The notes under the pieces were generated by a model. The model had not been told where the DNA came from and did no database searches. It saw only the letters and a list, made by a program, of their open reading frames with translations. Position numbers and translations under genes: made by a program. Below are positions 19,061 to 28,200 of a stretch of 64,000 nucleotides of DNA, piece after piece. Numbering within the stretch: position 1 is the stretch's first letter; the number at the start of each line of letters is the position of its first letter. Origin of the DNA: Gammaproteobacteria bacterium. GTDB lineage: Bacteria > Pseudomonadota > Gammaproteobacteria > Enterobacterales > Neiellaceae. The stretch spans positions 35,420 through 99,419 of the forward strand of contig JAFOOX010000051.1 in NCBI GenBank assembly GCA_017425245.1. The letters run 5' to 3'.

Positions 19061-19867
19061 CTATTCCCGAGTGTTTTGTTCAACTATAGCGCTATCACCA
19101 CTTTCATTCATGCTCGCGGCTTCCGTGATACCGGCATCTATCGCCGGTTCGTTGTGACCCACCAGATCGACCCAGACGAAGGAGCGCTCGGTGCGGGTTG
19201 ACGCCAAGCCGCGTGCAGCGCTGCGCTCAACGCTCACCTTGAGCCGCGACGGCGCAAAGCCTTCGGGCAGAACCGCCGTACCCTCCACCACCTGAAAATA
19301 GCGCAGGGCGATGGTGCGCTGGGCCTTGTCGAACCCGGCCAATGCCAGCAGATCGTGGTTTTGTGGGCTCAGCCCATCACTGCCCTCCACCACCACTTTG
19401 ACCGTGGCCTTGGAGGCGCTCTTGTGCTGCCCCTGCTGCACCACCACCAGCCGGAAGCGAAAACTGCGCGGCGCATCCAGCGGCTGCAACTCCACCCCCT
19501 CAATCACCAGACCACTGCTGGCGTTGCCATCGGGGTTCACCAGGCTGCGATAAAACGCCAGCTCCTGCTGGGCATTGGCCAGCTGGGTAGTGAGATCGGT
19601 CAACGCTTTGCGGTTCTGCTCGTCGCGACCATAGGCCACCACCAGATCAGCGCGGGCCTTGGCCAGCGCTTGCTGCACCTCGCCATGCTGCTGTTGCAGG
19701 CTGACATGCCGGGTCTTGAGCTGGCTTTCAGCAGCCAGAGTGGCGGCGCGATCGGCGCTGTCCCACCACAGAGTCAGCAGGCTGCCGGCCACAGCGGCCA
19801 GCAGCCACGGCCACAGCCGGTTCCAGTGGCGACGCAAGGCATCAAAATCAGGGGGTTGATTGAGCAA
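19061..19867 (-). CDS. Membrane-anchored coiled-coil protein, DUF6776-like
   Basis: 268 residues. One TM helix (LWPWLLAAVAGSLLTLWW, residues 18-35), then a coiled coil (about residues 40-105, rich in Q/L/K/E) and a C-terminal beta-rich domain (SGLVIEGVELQPLDA, FRFRLVVVQQGQ, KVVVEGSDG). The match to DUF6776, a family often found beside erpA, is by memory of pattern and context. The function is unknown; the layout suggests a periplasm-exposed envelope protein. The start is TTG with GGAG eight to nine bases upstream. Confidence 0.7.
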   Translation of the reverse strand: MLNQPPDFDALRRHWNRLWPWLLAAVAGSLLTLWWDSADRAATLAAESQLKTRHVSLQQQHGEVQQALAKARADLVVAYGRDEQNRKALTDLTTQLANAQQELAFYRSLVNPDGNASSGLVIEGVELQPLDAPRSFRFRLVVVQQGQHKSASKATVKVVVEGSDGLSPQNHDLLALAGFDKAQRTIALRYFQVVEGTAVLPEGFAPSRLKVSVERSAARGLASTRTERSFVWVDLVGHNEPAIDAGITEAASMNESGDSAIVEQNTRE

Positions 19868-19972
19868 AAAGGGCTCCAGCGGACGTCATCTGCCCCATGG
19901 TAGCCCGCTACCACGCTGTCTTCCAAATCAGGGCTGTGCGGCGTGTCAATTCCCGCCCCTCGCCCCCTTTGC

Positions 19973-20013
19973 TATAGTGGCGCCCCAGCCGCGACCCCCG
20001 CTGCCGGGGTCGC
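19973..20013 (+). promoter_or_regulatory. pyrB promoter -10 and leader hairpin
   Basis: TATAGT at 19973-19978 is a good -10 box; TTCCCG 18 bases upstream is a weak -35. The leader then carries GCGACCCC/GGGGTCGC (19991-20013), an eight-base perfect stem, 57 bases before the pyrB start. No U-run follows, so it is not an ordinary attenuator. Confidence 0.5.
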
Positions 20014-20069
20014 TAACTGGCCGGCCACAACCGCGCCGCCGCCTTGCCCCCCAACGAGGATGCGTTGCC

Positions 20070-21098
20070 ATGAAGACGTTTACCGGGTCCAACATTCTGT
20101 CGGTGGATCAGTTTGATCGCGAAGCGATCCACACCGTGTTCGAAGTCGCCGATCGCATGGAACCCTACGCCCACCGCAAAAAGCGCACTCGGGTGCTGGA
20201 TGGCGCCATTCTCGGCAACCTGTTCTTTGAACCCTCGACCCGCACCCGCGTCAGTTTCGGCACCGCCTTCAACCTGCTTGGGGGAGAAGTACGCGAAACC
20301 GCCGGCATGAACACCTCGGCCCTGTCCAAAGGCGAGTCGCTGTATGACACCGCCCGCGTGCTCTCCAGCTATTCCGACGTGATCGCCATGCGTCACCCGC
20401 AGTCCGGTTCGGTGGCCGAGTTTGCCCGTGGCAGCCGGGTGCCGGTGATCAACGGCGGCGACGGTAGCAACGAACACCCGACCCAGGCCCTGCTCGACCT
20501 CTACACCATTCAGAAAGAGCTGCAGCATCAGGGGCGCGACATCGACGGCATGCATATCGCCATGGTCGGTGACCTGCGCTTCGGCCGTACCGTCCACTCG
20601 CTGTCCAAACTGTTGTGCCTGTACAAGAACATCCGCTTCACCCTGATCTCACCTGCGGACCTGGCAATGCCGGACAAGGTGCTGGCCGAGCTGGACAAAG
20701 TGGGCCATCGCGTCACCATCACCGACCAGCTCGAAGGGCACCTCGACAAGAGCGACATCCTCTACCTGACCCGCATTCAGGAGGAGCGCTTCCCCAGTCA
20801 GGAAGAAGCCAACAAGTACCGTGGCAAATTCCGCCTCAACCAGTCGATCTACACCCAGAACTGCCAGTCCAACACCGTGATCATGCACCCGCTGCCGCGC
20901 GACTCGCGGGCCGAGGCCAACGAGCTGGACGACGATCTCAACCAGCATCCGAACCTGGCGATCTTCCGTCAGGCCGACAACGGCGTGCTGATCCGTATGG
21001 CCCTGTTCACCCTGGTGCTGGGGGTCAACAACGTGATCCACCATTACGACTGCCCGGTACAGTGGCTGACCAGCAAGAGTGATCAGCAGGGGCTCTGA
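20070..21098 (+). CDS. pyrB: Aspartate carbamoyltransferase catalytic subunit
   Basis: 342 residues. It forms N-carbamoyl-aspartate in pyrimidine synthesis. The carbamoyl-phosphate site FFEPSTRTRVSF, the aspartate-site loop with ALSKGES, GDGSNEHPTQALLDLYT, and MHPLPRDSRAE are all present. The length is somewhat above the 310 of E. coli PyrB and there is no pyrI gene after it, so this is a regulatory-subunit-free form. ATG 20070 is chosen because upstream residues in the frame are leader sequence. The 58-base gap to hemL suggests possible co-transcription. Confidence 0.96.
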   Translation: MKTFTGSNILSVDQFDREAIHTVFEVADRMEPYAHRKKRTRVLDGAILGNLFFEPSTRTRVSFGTAFNLLGGEVRETAGMNTSALSKGESLYDTARVLSSYSDVIAMRHPQSGSVAEFARGSRVPVINGGDGSNEHPTQALLDLYTIQKELQHQGRDIDGMHIAMVGDLRFGRTVHSLSKLLCLYKNIRFTLISPADLAMPDKVLAELDKVGHRVTITDQLEGHLDKSDILYLTRIQEERFPSQEEANKYRGKFRLNQSIYTQNCQSNTVIMHPLPRDSRAEANELDDDLNQHPNLAIFRQADNGVLIRMALFTLVLGVNNVIHHYDCPVQWLTSKSDQQGL

Positions 21099-21156
21099 CC
21101 CCGCCTGAGCCGACATTGACCAAGGGGCGCCCGCGCGCCCCGCCTGAGGAGTTTGC

Positions 21157-22446
21157 ATGAGCCGTTCCGAAGCCCTGTTCCAGCGTGCCCGCCAGTACAT
21201 TCCCGGCGGGGTCAACTCGCCGGTCCGTGCCTTTAAAGGGGTTGGCGGCAACCCGATCTTCTTCGAGCGGGCCGCTGGCGCCACCATCACCGATGTCGAT
21301 GGCAAAACCTACATCGACTACGTGGGCAGCTGGGGGCCGATGATCCTCGGTCACAACCACCCGGCGATCCGCGAGGCGGTGATCAAGGCCGCCGAACATG
21401 GGCTGTCGTTTGGCGCCCCCACCCCGATCGAGGTGGAGATGGCAGTCGAGGTGTGCAAGCTGGTGCCGTCGATGGCCCAGGTGCGCATGTGCTCATCGGG
21501 CACCGAGGCGACCATGAGCGCCATTCGTCTGGCCCGTGGCTTCACCGGCCGCGACACCATCATCAAATTCGAAGGCTGCTACCACGGCCATGGCGACAGC
21601 CTGCTGGTAAAGGCCGGCTCGGGCGCCCTCACCTTCGGTACCCCGAGCAGCCCCGGCGTGCCCGCTGAGCTGGCCCGCTACACCCTGACCGCCCGTTTTA
21701 ACGATCTGGACAGCGTACGCGCCCTGTTTGAGGCCAACCGCGACCAGATCGCCGCCATCATCGTCGAGCCGGTGGCCGGCAATATGAACTGCATCCCACC
21801 GCTGCCCGGCTTTCTCGAGGGGCTGCGCCAGCTCTGTGATCTGCATGGCGCGCTGCTGATCTTTGATGAGGTGATGACCGGCTTTCGCGTCGCCCTCGGC
21901 GGAGCCCAGCAGTACTACGGCATCACCCCGGATCTGACCACCCTCGGCAAGGTGATCGGCGGCGGCATGCCGGTGGGCGCCTTTGGCGGCAAGGCCGAGG
22001 TGATGGCCAAACTGGCGCCGGAAGGGCCGGTCTATCAGGCCGGCACTCTGTCGGGCAACCCGGTGGCGATGGCTGCAGGGCTGGCCAGCCTGCGTCTGCT
22101 GCAACAGCCGGGGCTGCACGAACAGCTGGCGCGCACCACCCACCGCCTGGCTCTGGGCTTCAAGCAGGCCGCCAGCGACGCCGGCATTCCGCTGGCGGTG
22201 GCGGCCGTAGGCGGCATGTTCGGCTTCTTCTTCACCAGCGAGGCGCAGGTCAACTACTACGAGCAGGTGATGGGCTGTGACGTCGAGCGCTTCAAGCGCT
22301 TTTTCCACCTGATGCTGGCCGAGGGGATCTATCTGGCGCCGTCAGTGTTCGAAGCCGGTTTTGTCTCCACCGCTCATGGCGATGGCGAGATCGAAGCCAC
22401 TCTGGCTGCCGCTCGCCGCAGCTTCGCTACGTTGGCGGCAGCTTAA
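21157..22446 (+). CDS. hemL: Glutamate-1-semialdehyde 2,1-aminomutase
   Basis: 429 residues. It turns glutamate-1-semialdehyde into 5-aminolevulinate for haem. This PLP class III aminotransferase shows [15 protein letters not shown] near the N-terminus, [24 protein letters not shown] and the PLP Lys in [24 protein letters not shown] precedes the ATG. It is oriented with pyrB and convergent with the exoD-like gene nine bases away. Confidence 0.97.
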   Translation: MSRSEALFQRARQYIPGGVNSPVRAFKGVGGNPIFFERAAGATITDVDGKTYIDYVGSWGPMILGHNHPAIREAVIKAAEHGLSFGAPTPIEVEMAVEVCKLVPSMAQVRMCSSGTEATMSAIRLARGFTGRDTIIKFEGCYHGHGDSLLVKAGSGALTFGTPSSPGVPAELARYTLTARFNDLDSVRALFEANRDQIAAIIVEPVAGNMNCIPPLPGFLEGLRQLCDLHGALLIFDEVMTGFRVALGGAQQYYGITPDLTTLGKVIGGGMPVGAFGGKAEVMAKLAPEGPVYQAGTLSGNPVAMAAGLASLRLLQQPGLHEQLARTTHRLALGFKQAASDAGIPLAVAAVGGMFGFFFTSEAQVNYYEQVMGCDVERFKRFFHLMLAEGIYLAPSVFEAGFVSTAHGDGEIEATLAAARRSFATLAAA

Positions 22447-22454
22447 CCCCCTCC

Positions 22455-23117
22455 TTAGCCGCCCAGCTGCTGGGCGGCTTGCTTGAGGGCGAGGCCACCA
22501 CCAGCGATCAACCCCCCGAAATAGGCAATCGTTACCAGATTAGCGCCATGGCCAAGCAGGATGCACAGCCCATCGCGCTGAATAAAGCCGAGCGCCAGCA
22601 GGATCAACGCCAACGCCGGCAGGGTGTTGCTAAACGGGATGAAACCGAAGGGCGCCATCAGCAGCAGGGCGCCGAGAATCAGCGCAGTGTTGTTGACCTG
22701 ATGCAACCCCGGCGTCGTGGTCAACCAGTTCAGGCGATGGGGGCGACTGATCTTCTCCAGCCGGCTGAACGCCTTAAGCGCCTTGTCGAGGGCGTTGCGC
22801 AGGCTAAGCGTGGCTACGGGCTGGTGGCGCAAGCGCTTGGGCAGCCACAGCGGCCGTCCCAGCAGGCGATTGATGGCAATCAGCAGGATCACCAGCCCGA
22901 ACAGGGTGCTCACCCCCGGTATCGACACCGGGATCAGAAACACCAGCGACAGCAGACAGACCAGCAGCATCAAGCCGTCACGGCCAAGCAGTTTTAGCAG
23001 CCGGTGCAAAGGCACGCTGCCTTCCGGCAGTTCGGCCAGCAACAGCCGCAGCTTGTCGCCCAATGAATCGGTGGCCAGTTCAAACTGCTGTTCGGGTTTG
23101 AGATGGAGGTCAGTCAT
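22455..23117 (-). CDS. ExoD-family membrane protein
   Basis: 220 residues from ATG 23117 (GGGAG eight bases upstream). Family features are a soluble N-terminal helix, then LLGRDGLMLLVCLLSLVFLIPVSIPG and a closing hydrophobic region with PFGFIPFSNTLPALALILLALGF. ExoD was named for exopolysaccharide synthesis in Rhizobium, but its biochemical role is unclear. It is the last of three minus-strand genes with a TDT transporter and a GNAT enzyme. Confidence 0.85.
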   Translation of the reverse strand: MTDLHLKPEQQFELATDSLGDKLRLLLAELPEGSVPLHRLLKLLGRDGLMLLVCLLSLVFLIPVSIPGVSTLFGLVILLIAINRLLGRPLWLPKRLRHQPVATLSLRNALDKALKAFSRLEKISRPHRLNWLTTTPGLHQVNNTALILGALLLMAPFGFIPFSNTLPALALILLALGFIQRDGLCILLGHGANLVTIAYFGGLIAGGGLALKQAAQQLGG

Positions 23118-23122
23118 TTGGT

Positions 23123-23818
23123 CTACTCCCTGCAAACTGTGTCGGTGATCACAATAGCGGCTGATTCTGCCGCTGTCAGCCCCCCCACCGCCGGGCCCTG
23201 CAACAACAGCTCGGGCGCGAGTCCGGCAACCATCGCCACCAACCGAGGATCGCTCTCGGGCAGGCCATAGACACTGTCATAGATACGGCGCAGCCAGTCA
23301 GCCAGCTCAGCGCGGGCGACGGCGGGCTGTGGCCAACCGAGGATCATCAGCATCATCGCTGGCTGCTGCCCCGGCAGGGGCAGCAGGTAATTAAAAGAAC
23401 CGATACGGCGAGCGCCGTGGCGTTCATAAAAGCGGCGGCGGCGCTGGCGCTGCAGCTGTTCGGGCGCTGGCGGGCCATCATCGTCCACCTCCAGCAGCAG
23501 TGGCCGGCCACCGAGCATGGCCACCACCGCCGTCAGCAACTGGCCACCCACCCCCAGGCTGCGCAGCTCATCAGCCACCGCCAGATACTCCAGCAGCGCG
23601 ACCTCGCCGTCGTCCCACAGCAGAGCAAAGGCCAGCAGCTCATCGCCCCGGCAGGCCACCTGCCAGCGGTAATCACCCCGCGCCAGGGCTGCCGCCAACG
23701 TCGCCCGCGGCTTCTGTTCACGCGGGTCAATCGCCTGCTGGTAGAGATCGAGCAACTGCTGGTGCTGCGCGGCGGTCAGCGGCTCGCTGTGATAGCGAAG
23801 AGGCAGATCGGCACTCAT
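23123..23818 (-). CDS. GNAT-family N-acetyltransferase
   Basis: 231 residues. The central region fits a GNAT fold: LLAFALLWDDGEVALLEYLAVADELRSLGVGGQLL contains the acetyl-CoA pyrophosphate loop (R/Q-x-x-G-x-G/A as RSLGVGG). The long C-terminal extension has no recognised domain. The substrate is unknown. GGGAG five bases before ATG 23818 supports this start over the GTG six bases earlier. The gap to exoD is five bases, so the two are co-transcribed. Confidence 0.8.
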   Translation of the reverse strand: MSADLPLRYHSEPLTAAQHQQLLDLYQQAIDPREQKPRATLAAALARGDYRWQVACRGDELLAFALLWDDGEVALLEYLAVADELRSLGVGGQLLTAVVAMLGGRPLLLEVDDDGPPAPEQLQRQRRRRFYERHGARRIGSFNYLLPLPGQQPAMMLMILGWPQPAVARAELADWLRRIYDSVYGLPESDPRLVAMVAGLAPELLLQGPAVGGLTAAESAAIVITDTVCRE

Positions 23819-23845
23819 AGTCACTCCCGGCGGGTAAACCAGCCG

Positions 23846-24901
23846 CTACCTTAGCCAATTAGCTGCGCACAGCGTAGCCGGCTGCTGGGCCACCGCCGTG
23901 GCAGCCGGCAGGCGGCGGATAAAAGCCAGCGCCACATAGGCCACCACCGCCGTGGCCAGCAGCAGTTCCAGCCACGCCAGCTGCTCCACTCGAGCGGCCC
24001 AGGCGAAGGTCAGCGGCCAGTGCGCCAGCTGGCGGGCCAGGGCAAAGCAGGCGGTGGCGCTGATCACCAGCGGAAAGGTGAAGGCCGCCAGCGACGGCAC
24101 AAAGGGGTGGCGCAGCTGCACCAGCAGGGCCACCACCACCACCGCCGTCATCACCAGCGCCAGGGTCGCCAGTACCGCCACCACCACCGGATCGGGGCTG
24201 GGGTGAGCGGCCAGATAGCCGACCAGCGACAGGCTGGCGGGCGCGGCCAGAATCGCCAGCGACGGCCGGGTGACCCGGCACAGCGGCTCACTCAGGGCCA
24301 GCCGGCACAGCACCAGCGGCAGCAACAGCAGATAGGCGCAGACCCCGAACTGCCACAGCCCGGCCAGCAGCGGCTGCCCGGCCAGCGCCGGCGGCGCGGT
24401 GACCACGGCGACGATGATGCCCACCGGTGGCACAAACCAGCTGGGCAGCAGCCGGGCCACGGCAAAGCGCGGCAGCTGGCGCGCCACGAAACCGGCCAGA
24501 GTGAGCAGGTGAACGACAACCGCGACCATCCACAACAGCTCGCCCGCTGCGGGGGATGCGGTGCCCAGCGCCTTGGCGATCACCATGCTGGCCATGGCGA
24601 TGGTAGGCAGCACGCTGCCGATCAACGGATCGGCCAGCTCCTGCCACCACAGTCGTGGCCGACTGGCGAACTTGAGCAGCACCAGCAGCAGCGGCAGCGC
24701 GGCCAGCACCGCCATCACCCCGGCAATCCGCCCCTCTGCGCCCATCACCTGATCCCAGCAGCTTCCGAGGCTGGCAACGCCCAATGCCAGCCCGGCCAAG
24801 GCCGTGGGCGAGCTCTGGATCTGCGCCCAGCGGCGGCTGGCACGGCGCTGGCGGCGTAACCGGCGCTGACGACTGGTGGTGGCGGTAGTGATAGTGGCCA
24901 T
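23846..24901 (-). CDS. TDT-family transporter (TehA/SLAC1/Mae1-like)
   Basis: 351 residues from ATG 24901 (GAGGAG eight bases upstream). A basic N-terminus (RQRRLRRQRRASRR) is followed by ten hydrophobic helices. LPTIAMASMVIAKAL and WFVPPVGIIVAVVTAPPA fit the tellurite-resistance/dicarboxylate transporter family, whose members are anion channels or C4-dicarboxylate carriers. It is divergent from a LysR gene 95 bases away, the usual arrangement of a regulator and its target. The substrate is not known. Confidence 0.82.
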   Translation of the reverse strand: MATITTATTSRQRRLRRQRRASRRWAQIQSSPTALAGLALGVASLGSCWDQVMGAEGRIAGVMAVLAALPLLLVLLKFASRPRLWWQELADPLIGSVLPTIAMASMVIAKALGTASPAAGELLWMVAVVVHLLTLAGFVARQLPRFAVARLLPSWFVPPVGIIVAVVTAPPALAGQPLLAGLWQFGVCAYLLLLPLVLCRLALSEPLCRVTRPSLAILAAPASLSLVGYLAAHPSPDPVVVAVLATLALVMTAVVVVALLVQLRHPFVPSLAAFTFPLVISATACFALARQLAHWPLTFAWAARVEQLAWLELLLATAVVAYVALAFIRRLPAATAVAQQPATLCAANWLR

Positions 24902-24996
24902 GGTGCAACTCCTCACGGGTGATGGCATGAGCTTAGCGCTGGCGCATCGTTCAAAATATCCATATATTCACGACGAGACGTTCGGAAATTCCAAAC

Positions 24997-25872
24997 ATGC
25001 ACATCACCCTGCGCCAGCTTGAGGCCTTTCATGCCATTGCCCGTGGCGGCTCGCTGACCGCTGCCGCCGCCCGGCTCAACCTGAGCAAGGGAGCGCTGAG
25101 CGCCACCCTGCAGCAGCTGGAGAGCCACCTCGGCGCGCCGCTGTTTGACCGCCAGCTCAACCGCCTCTACCTCAACCCGCGTGGCCGCAGCCTGTTGCCA
25201 CAGGTGGACAGCCTGCTCGCCCAGCTGCGCGCCATTGAGGCCGGTACTGACCATTGCACCAGCTGGGGCAACCTGCGGCTGGGGGCCAGCAACACCATCG
25301 GCACCTACCTGTTGCCGCCACTGCTGGCCCAGTTGAAACAGCAGGGCGATGGCCAGTTGCCGCAGATCAGCATGGCCAACAGCGCCGCGTTGGCTCGGCT
25401 GCTGCTCGGTTTTGAACTGGATCTGGCGCTGGTGGAAGGGGAGATCCGCCACCCGGAGCTGCTGGTCAGCCCCTGGCGTAGCGACGCGCTGGTGGTGATC
25501 GCGGCAGCCAACCATGAACTGGCTGGAAGCGGGCCACTGACGGCGGAGCAGCTGGCCCCCTGGCCTTGGGTGGTGCGCGAACAGGGCTCCGGCAGCCGGG
25601 TGCAGGCTGAGCAGCTACTGGCCGGCTTGCCGTGGCAGCCGGCACTGACCTTGCCCAGCACCGAGGCGCTGGTGCGGGCGGTGGCCGCCGGCCTGGGGCT
25701 GGGGCTGGTGTCAGCGGCGGTGCTGGGCGCCGACTGCGGCCGCGCGCCCCTTGCCACCCTGCCCCTGACCAACCCGCGCCAGCGCCAGCTCTATCTGGTG
25801 CGTCACCGCGCCAAGGCGACGAGCAGCGATATCGACCGGCTAGCCCAGGCGTGCTGCGACTGGCAGCCCTGA
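24997..25872 (+). CDS. LysR-type transcriptional regulator
   Basis: 291 residues. The winged helix at the N-terminus is typical (LRQLEAFHAIARGGSLTAAAARLNLSKGALSATLQQLE), followed by a periplasmic-binding-like effector domain (LRLGASNTIGTYLLPPLLAQL). It is transcribed away from the TDT transporter and probably controls the transporter/GNAT/exoD operon from the 95-base gap, which contains an AT-rich stretch (CATATATTC) near the start. The effector is unknown. The 3' end is convergent with mrcB. Confidence 0.9.
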   Translation: MHITLRQLEAFHAIARGGSLTAAAARLNLSKGALSATLQQLESHLGAPLFDRQLNRLYLNPRGRSLLPQVDSLLAQLRAIEAGTDHCTSWGNLRLGASNTIGTYLLPPLLAQLKQQGDGQLPQISMANSAALARLLLGFELDLALVEGEIRHPELLVSPWRSDALVVIAAANHELAGSGPLTAEQLAPWPWVVREQGSGSRVQAEQLLAGLPWQPALTLPSTEALVRAVAAGLGLGLVSAAVLGADCGRAPLATLPLTNPRQRQLYLVRHRAKATSSDIDRLAQACCDWQP

Positions 25873-25881
25873 GCCCGTTGC

Positions 25882-28200
25882 TCAGTTGGCGCCGAGCAGC
25901 AGATCCCACCAGTCCTGACGGGGCGGCTGGCCATCGGCGCAGCTAGGCACCTCGGGCACGAAGCTGATGATCGCCGGATAGACGATGCTCTCGCCGCAGG
26001 CACTGTCGATCAGGGCACCGCTGGCGGGATCGAAATGGGCATTCATCACCCCGTTGGGGTTGGCCAGATCCAGCGCCAGTGGCCCGCGCCGCAGCAGATA
26101 GGCGCGGTGCAGCGGCAGGGCGCCGCTACCGCCGGTCAGGCCGGTGGCGCTGTTGTCATCGCGCCCGACCCAGGTGACCACCAGCTCGCGCCGGTCGAAA
26201 CCGACAAACCAGGCATCGCGGCCATCGTTGGTGGTACCGGTCTTGCCGGCCAGACTGACCCCCGGCCAGCTGGCGGCCAGCGACTTGGCGGTGCCGTCAC
26301 GAGTCACCCGGTTCAAGGCCACATCAACCAGAAACACCGCGCGCGGATCGGCCACCTGGGTGGCCACCGCCTCGCCTGCCTGGGCCAGCAGCTTGCCGTC
26401 GGCATCCTGCAGCGCCAGCACCAGCCGCAGCTGGCGCCGCTCACCCTGATGGGCCAGCGGCTGGTAGAACTGGGCCACCTGCACCGGGCTCATCTCCATC
26501 GCCCCCAACAGCGCCGACGGATAGAGGGTGGGCGGCGCCTCGCCGGCCAGCTTGGCGTATTGCTCAGCTACCCGGTTGAGGCCGAGGGCCATGCCGAGGT
26601 TAACGGTGGGCACGTTAAGCGAGTTGGCCAGCGAGTCGATGAGCGACACCGTGCCGCGGAAGCGGCGGTCGTAATTCTGCGGCTGCCAGCGCTTGCCGCT
26701 GCCGTCGTTCATCGACACCGGCATGTCGGCGAGCATGGTGCCGAGGTGATATTTACCACTGCTCAACGCCGCCAGATAAACCACCGGCTTGATCAGCGAG
26801 CCAATCGGCCGCTTGGCATCCACCGCACGGTTAAAGCCAGCAAAGGTGGGGCTGCGATCACCTACAATGGCGCGGATCGCCCCCGACAGCGGGTCGACCA
26901 CCACCTGGGCGGCCTGCAGCGACTTGAGCTTGCGCGCCTTCTCCACCGCCTGCAGCCCCTCCGCCACCGCCACCTCAGCGGCACGCTGGGCCAGCGGATC
27001 GATGGTGGTAAACACCCGCAGGCCGTTAACCGCCTTGAAGTCGACATCGAACTGCTTGAGCTCACGCTCGAGCAAGGCGGTCATCGCCGGGCGGTTAGAG
27101 AGGGTGGCCAGCGACCGCTCCTGCACCCCGAGATCGGACTTGAGCTCGCGCTGGTAGGTGGCTTGGTCGATCTTGCCGTGCTCCAGCTGCAGCCGCAGCA
27201 CCAGATCGCGGCGCTCGCGGGCGCGCTCGGCCCGCCGCCACGGGTCATAGAGCGAGGGGCCGCGCACCATGCCCACCAGCATCGCCATCTGGCCCGGACG
27301 CAGCTCGTCGAGCTGGCGGCCGAAGTAGAATCGCGCCGCCAGCCCAAAGCCATGAATGCCAGTGTTGCCGCTCTGGCCCAGATAGATCTCGTTGAGATAG
27401 GCCTCGAGGATCTGCTCCTTGGAGAAGCGCCGCTCCAGGATCAGCGACAGGTAGACCTCCTTGAGCTTGCGCACCAAGGTGCGGTCCTGGGTCAGGAAGT
27501 AGTTTTTGGCCAGCTGCTGGGTCAAGGTGCTGCCCCCCTGCACCGTGCGCCCGGCCTTGAGGTTGACCACCATGGCGCGGGCGATGGCGGTGGGCGACAC
27601 CCCGTAGTGGTGGTAGAAATCGCGGTCTTCGACCAACATCAGGGTGTCGGTGAGCAGGGTCGGCACCTGTTCCAGCTTGACCAGCTGGCGGTCTTCATCA
27701 AGGCCATTATCGAGCCGCGCCAGCACCTGGGGCTCAAGGCGCAGCCCTCCCTCGCCACCGCCCTTAACCGACTCAACGCGGGCACCATTGAAGCGTACCT
27801 CCAGCCGCCGTGACGGCTGCTCCCCCTCGGCAAACAGAAACTCGCGGGCATAAAGCTCCACCCCGCCACTGAAGCGACGATAGTCGCCGGGGGCATCCAC
27901 CTTGCCCACCTCGCGGTAGCCCAGCGCCTGCAGCTGCTCGATCAGCTCAGCCACCCGCAGCAGGGTGCCGGGGCTGAAATCGAGCGGCTGGCCATAGACC
28001 TGGGCCGGCAGCTGCCACTTGGGGCCGCCACCAAAACGGGCCTTGACCTCGGAGTCGAGGTAGATGCCATAGATCCCGAGCAGGGCCACCATCACCAGCC
28101 CCAGTTTGAAGCAGAACAGCAACGCCGTTTTCAGCCAGCCGGAGCGGCGGGGGGCATTTTTCTTGCTGACTCTGCGCGGGGCGCGACGCTCGGCTCTCAC
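25882..28200 (-). CDS. mrcB: Penicillin-binding protein 1B
   Basis: 772 residues. It polymerises and cross-links peptidoglycan. In order: a basic cytoplasmic tail, a TM helix (residues 24-46), the UB2H domain that binds LpoB (WQLPAQVYGQPLDF region), the glycosyltransferase domain (EDRDFYHHYGVSP and GGSTLTQQLAKN) and the transpeptidase domain with SxxK (GSLIKP), SxN (ANSLNVP) and KTG (AGKTGTTND). The start is GTG overlapping the hrpB stop (GTGA), so the two are coupled. Confidence 0.96.
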   Translation of the reverse strand: MRAERRAPRRVSKKNAPRRSGWLKTALLFCFKLGLVMVALLGIYGIYLDSEVKARFGGGPKWQLPAQVYGQPLDFSPGTLLRVAELIEQLQALGYREVGKVDAPGDYRRFSGGVELYAREFLFAEGEQPSRRLEVRFNGARVESVKGGGEGGLRLEPQVLARLDNGLDEDRQLVKLEQVPTLLTDTLMLVEDRDFYHHYGVSPTAIARAMVVNLKAGRTVQGGSTLTQQLAKNYFLTQDRTLVRKLKEVYLSLILERRFSKEQILEAYLNEIYLGQSGNTGIHGFGLAARFYFGRQLDELRPGQMAMLVGMVRGPSLYDPWRRAERARERRDLVLRLQLEHGKIDQATYQRELKSDLGVQERSLATLSNRPAMTALLERELKQFDVDFKAVNGLRVFTTIDPLAQRAAEVAVAEGLQAVEKARKLKSLQAAQVVVDPLSGAIRAIVGDRSPTFAGFNRAVDAKRPIGSLIKPVVYLAALSSGKYHLGTMLADMPVSMNDGSGKRWQPQNYDRRFRGTVSLIDSLANSLNVPTVNLGMALGLNRVAEQYAKLAGEAPPTLYPSALLGAMEMSPVQVAQFYQPLAHQGERRQLRLVLALQDADGKLLAQAGEAVATQVADPRAVFLVDVALNRVTRDGTAKSLAASWPGVSLAGKTGTTNDGRDAWFVGFDRRELVVTWVGRDDNSATGLTGGSGALPLHRAYLLRRGPLALDLANPNGVMNAHFDPASGALIDSACGESIVYPAIISFVPEVPSCADGQPPRQDWWDLLLGAN

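Noticed and set aside
26035..27813. 592-codon ORF on the plus strand
   Set aside because: Antisense to mrcB, whose motifs are complete on the other strand.
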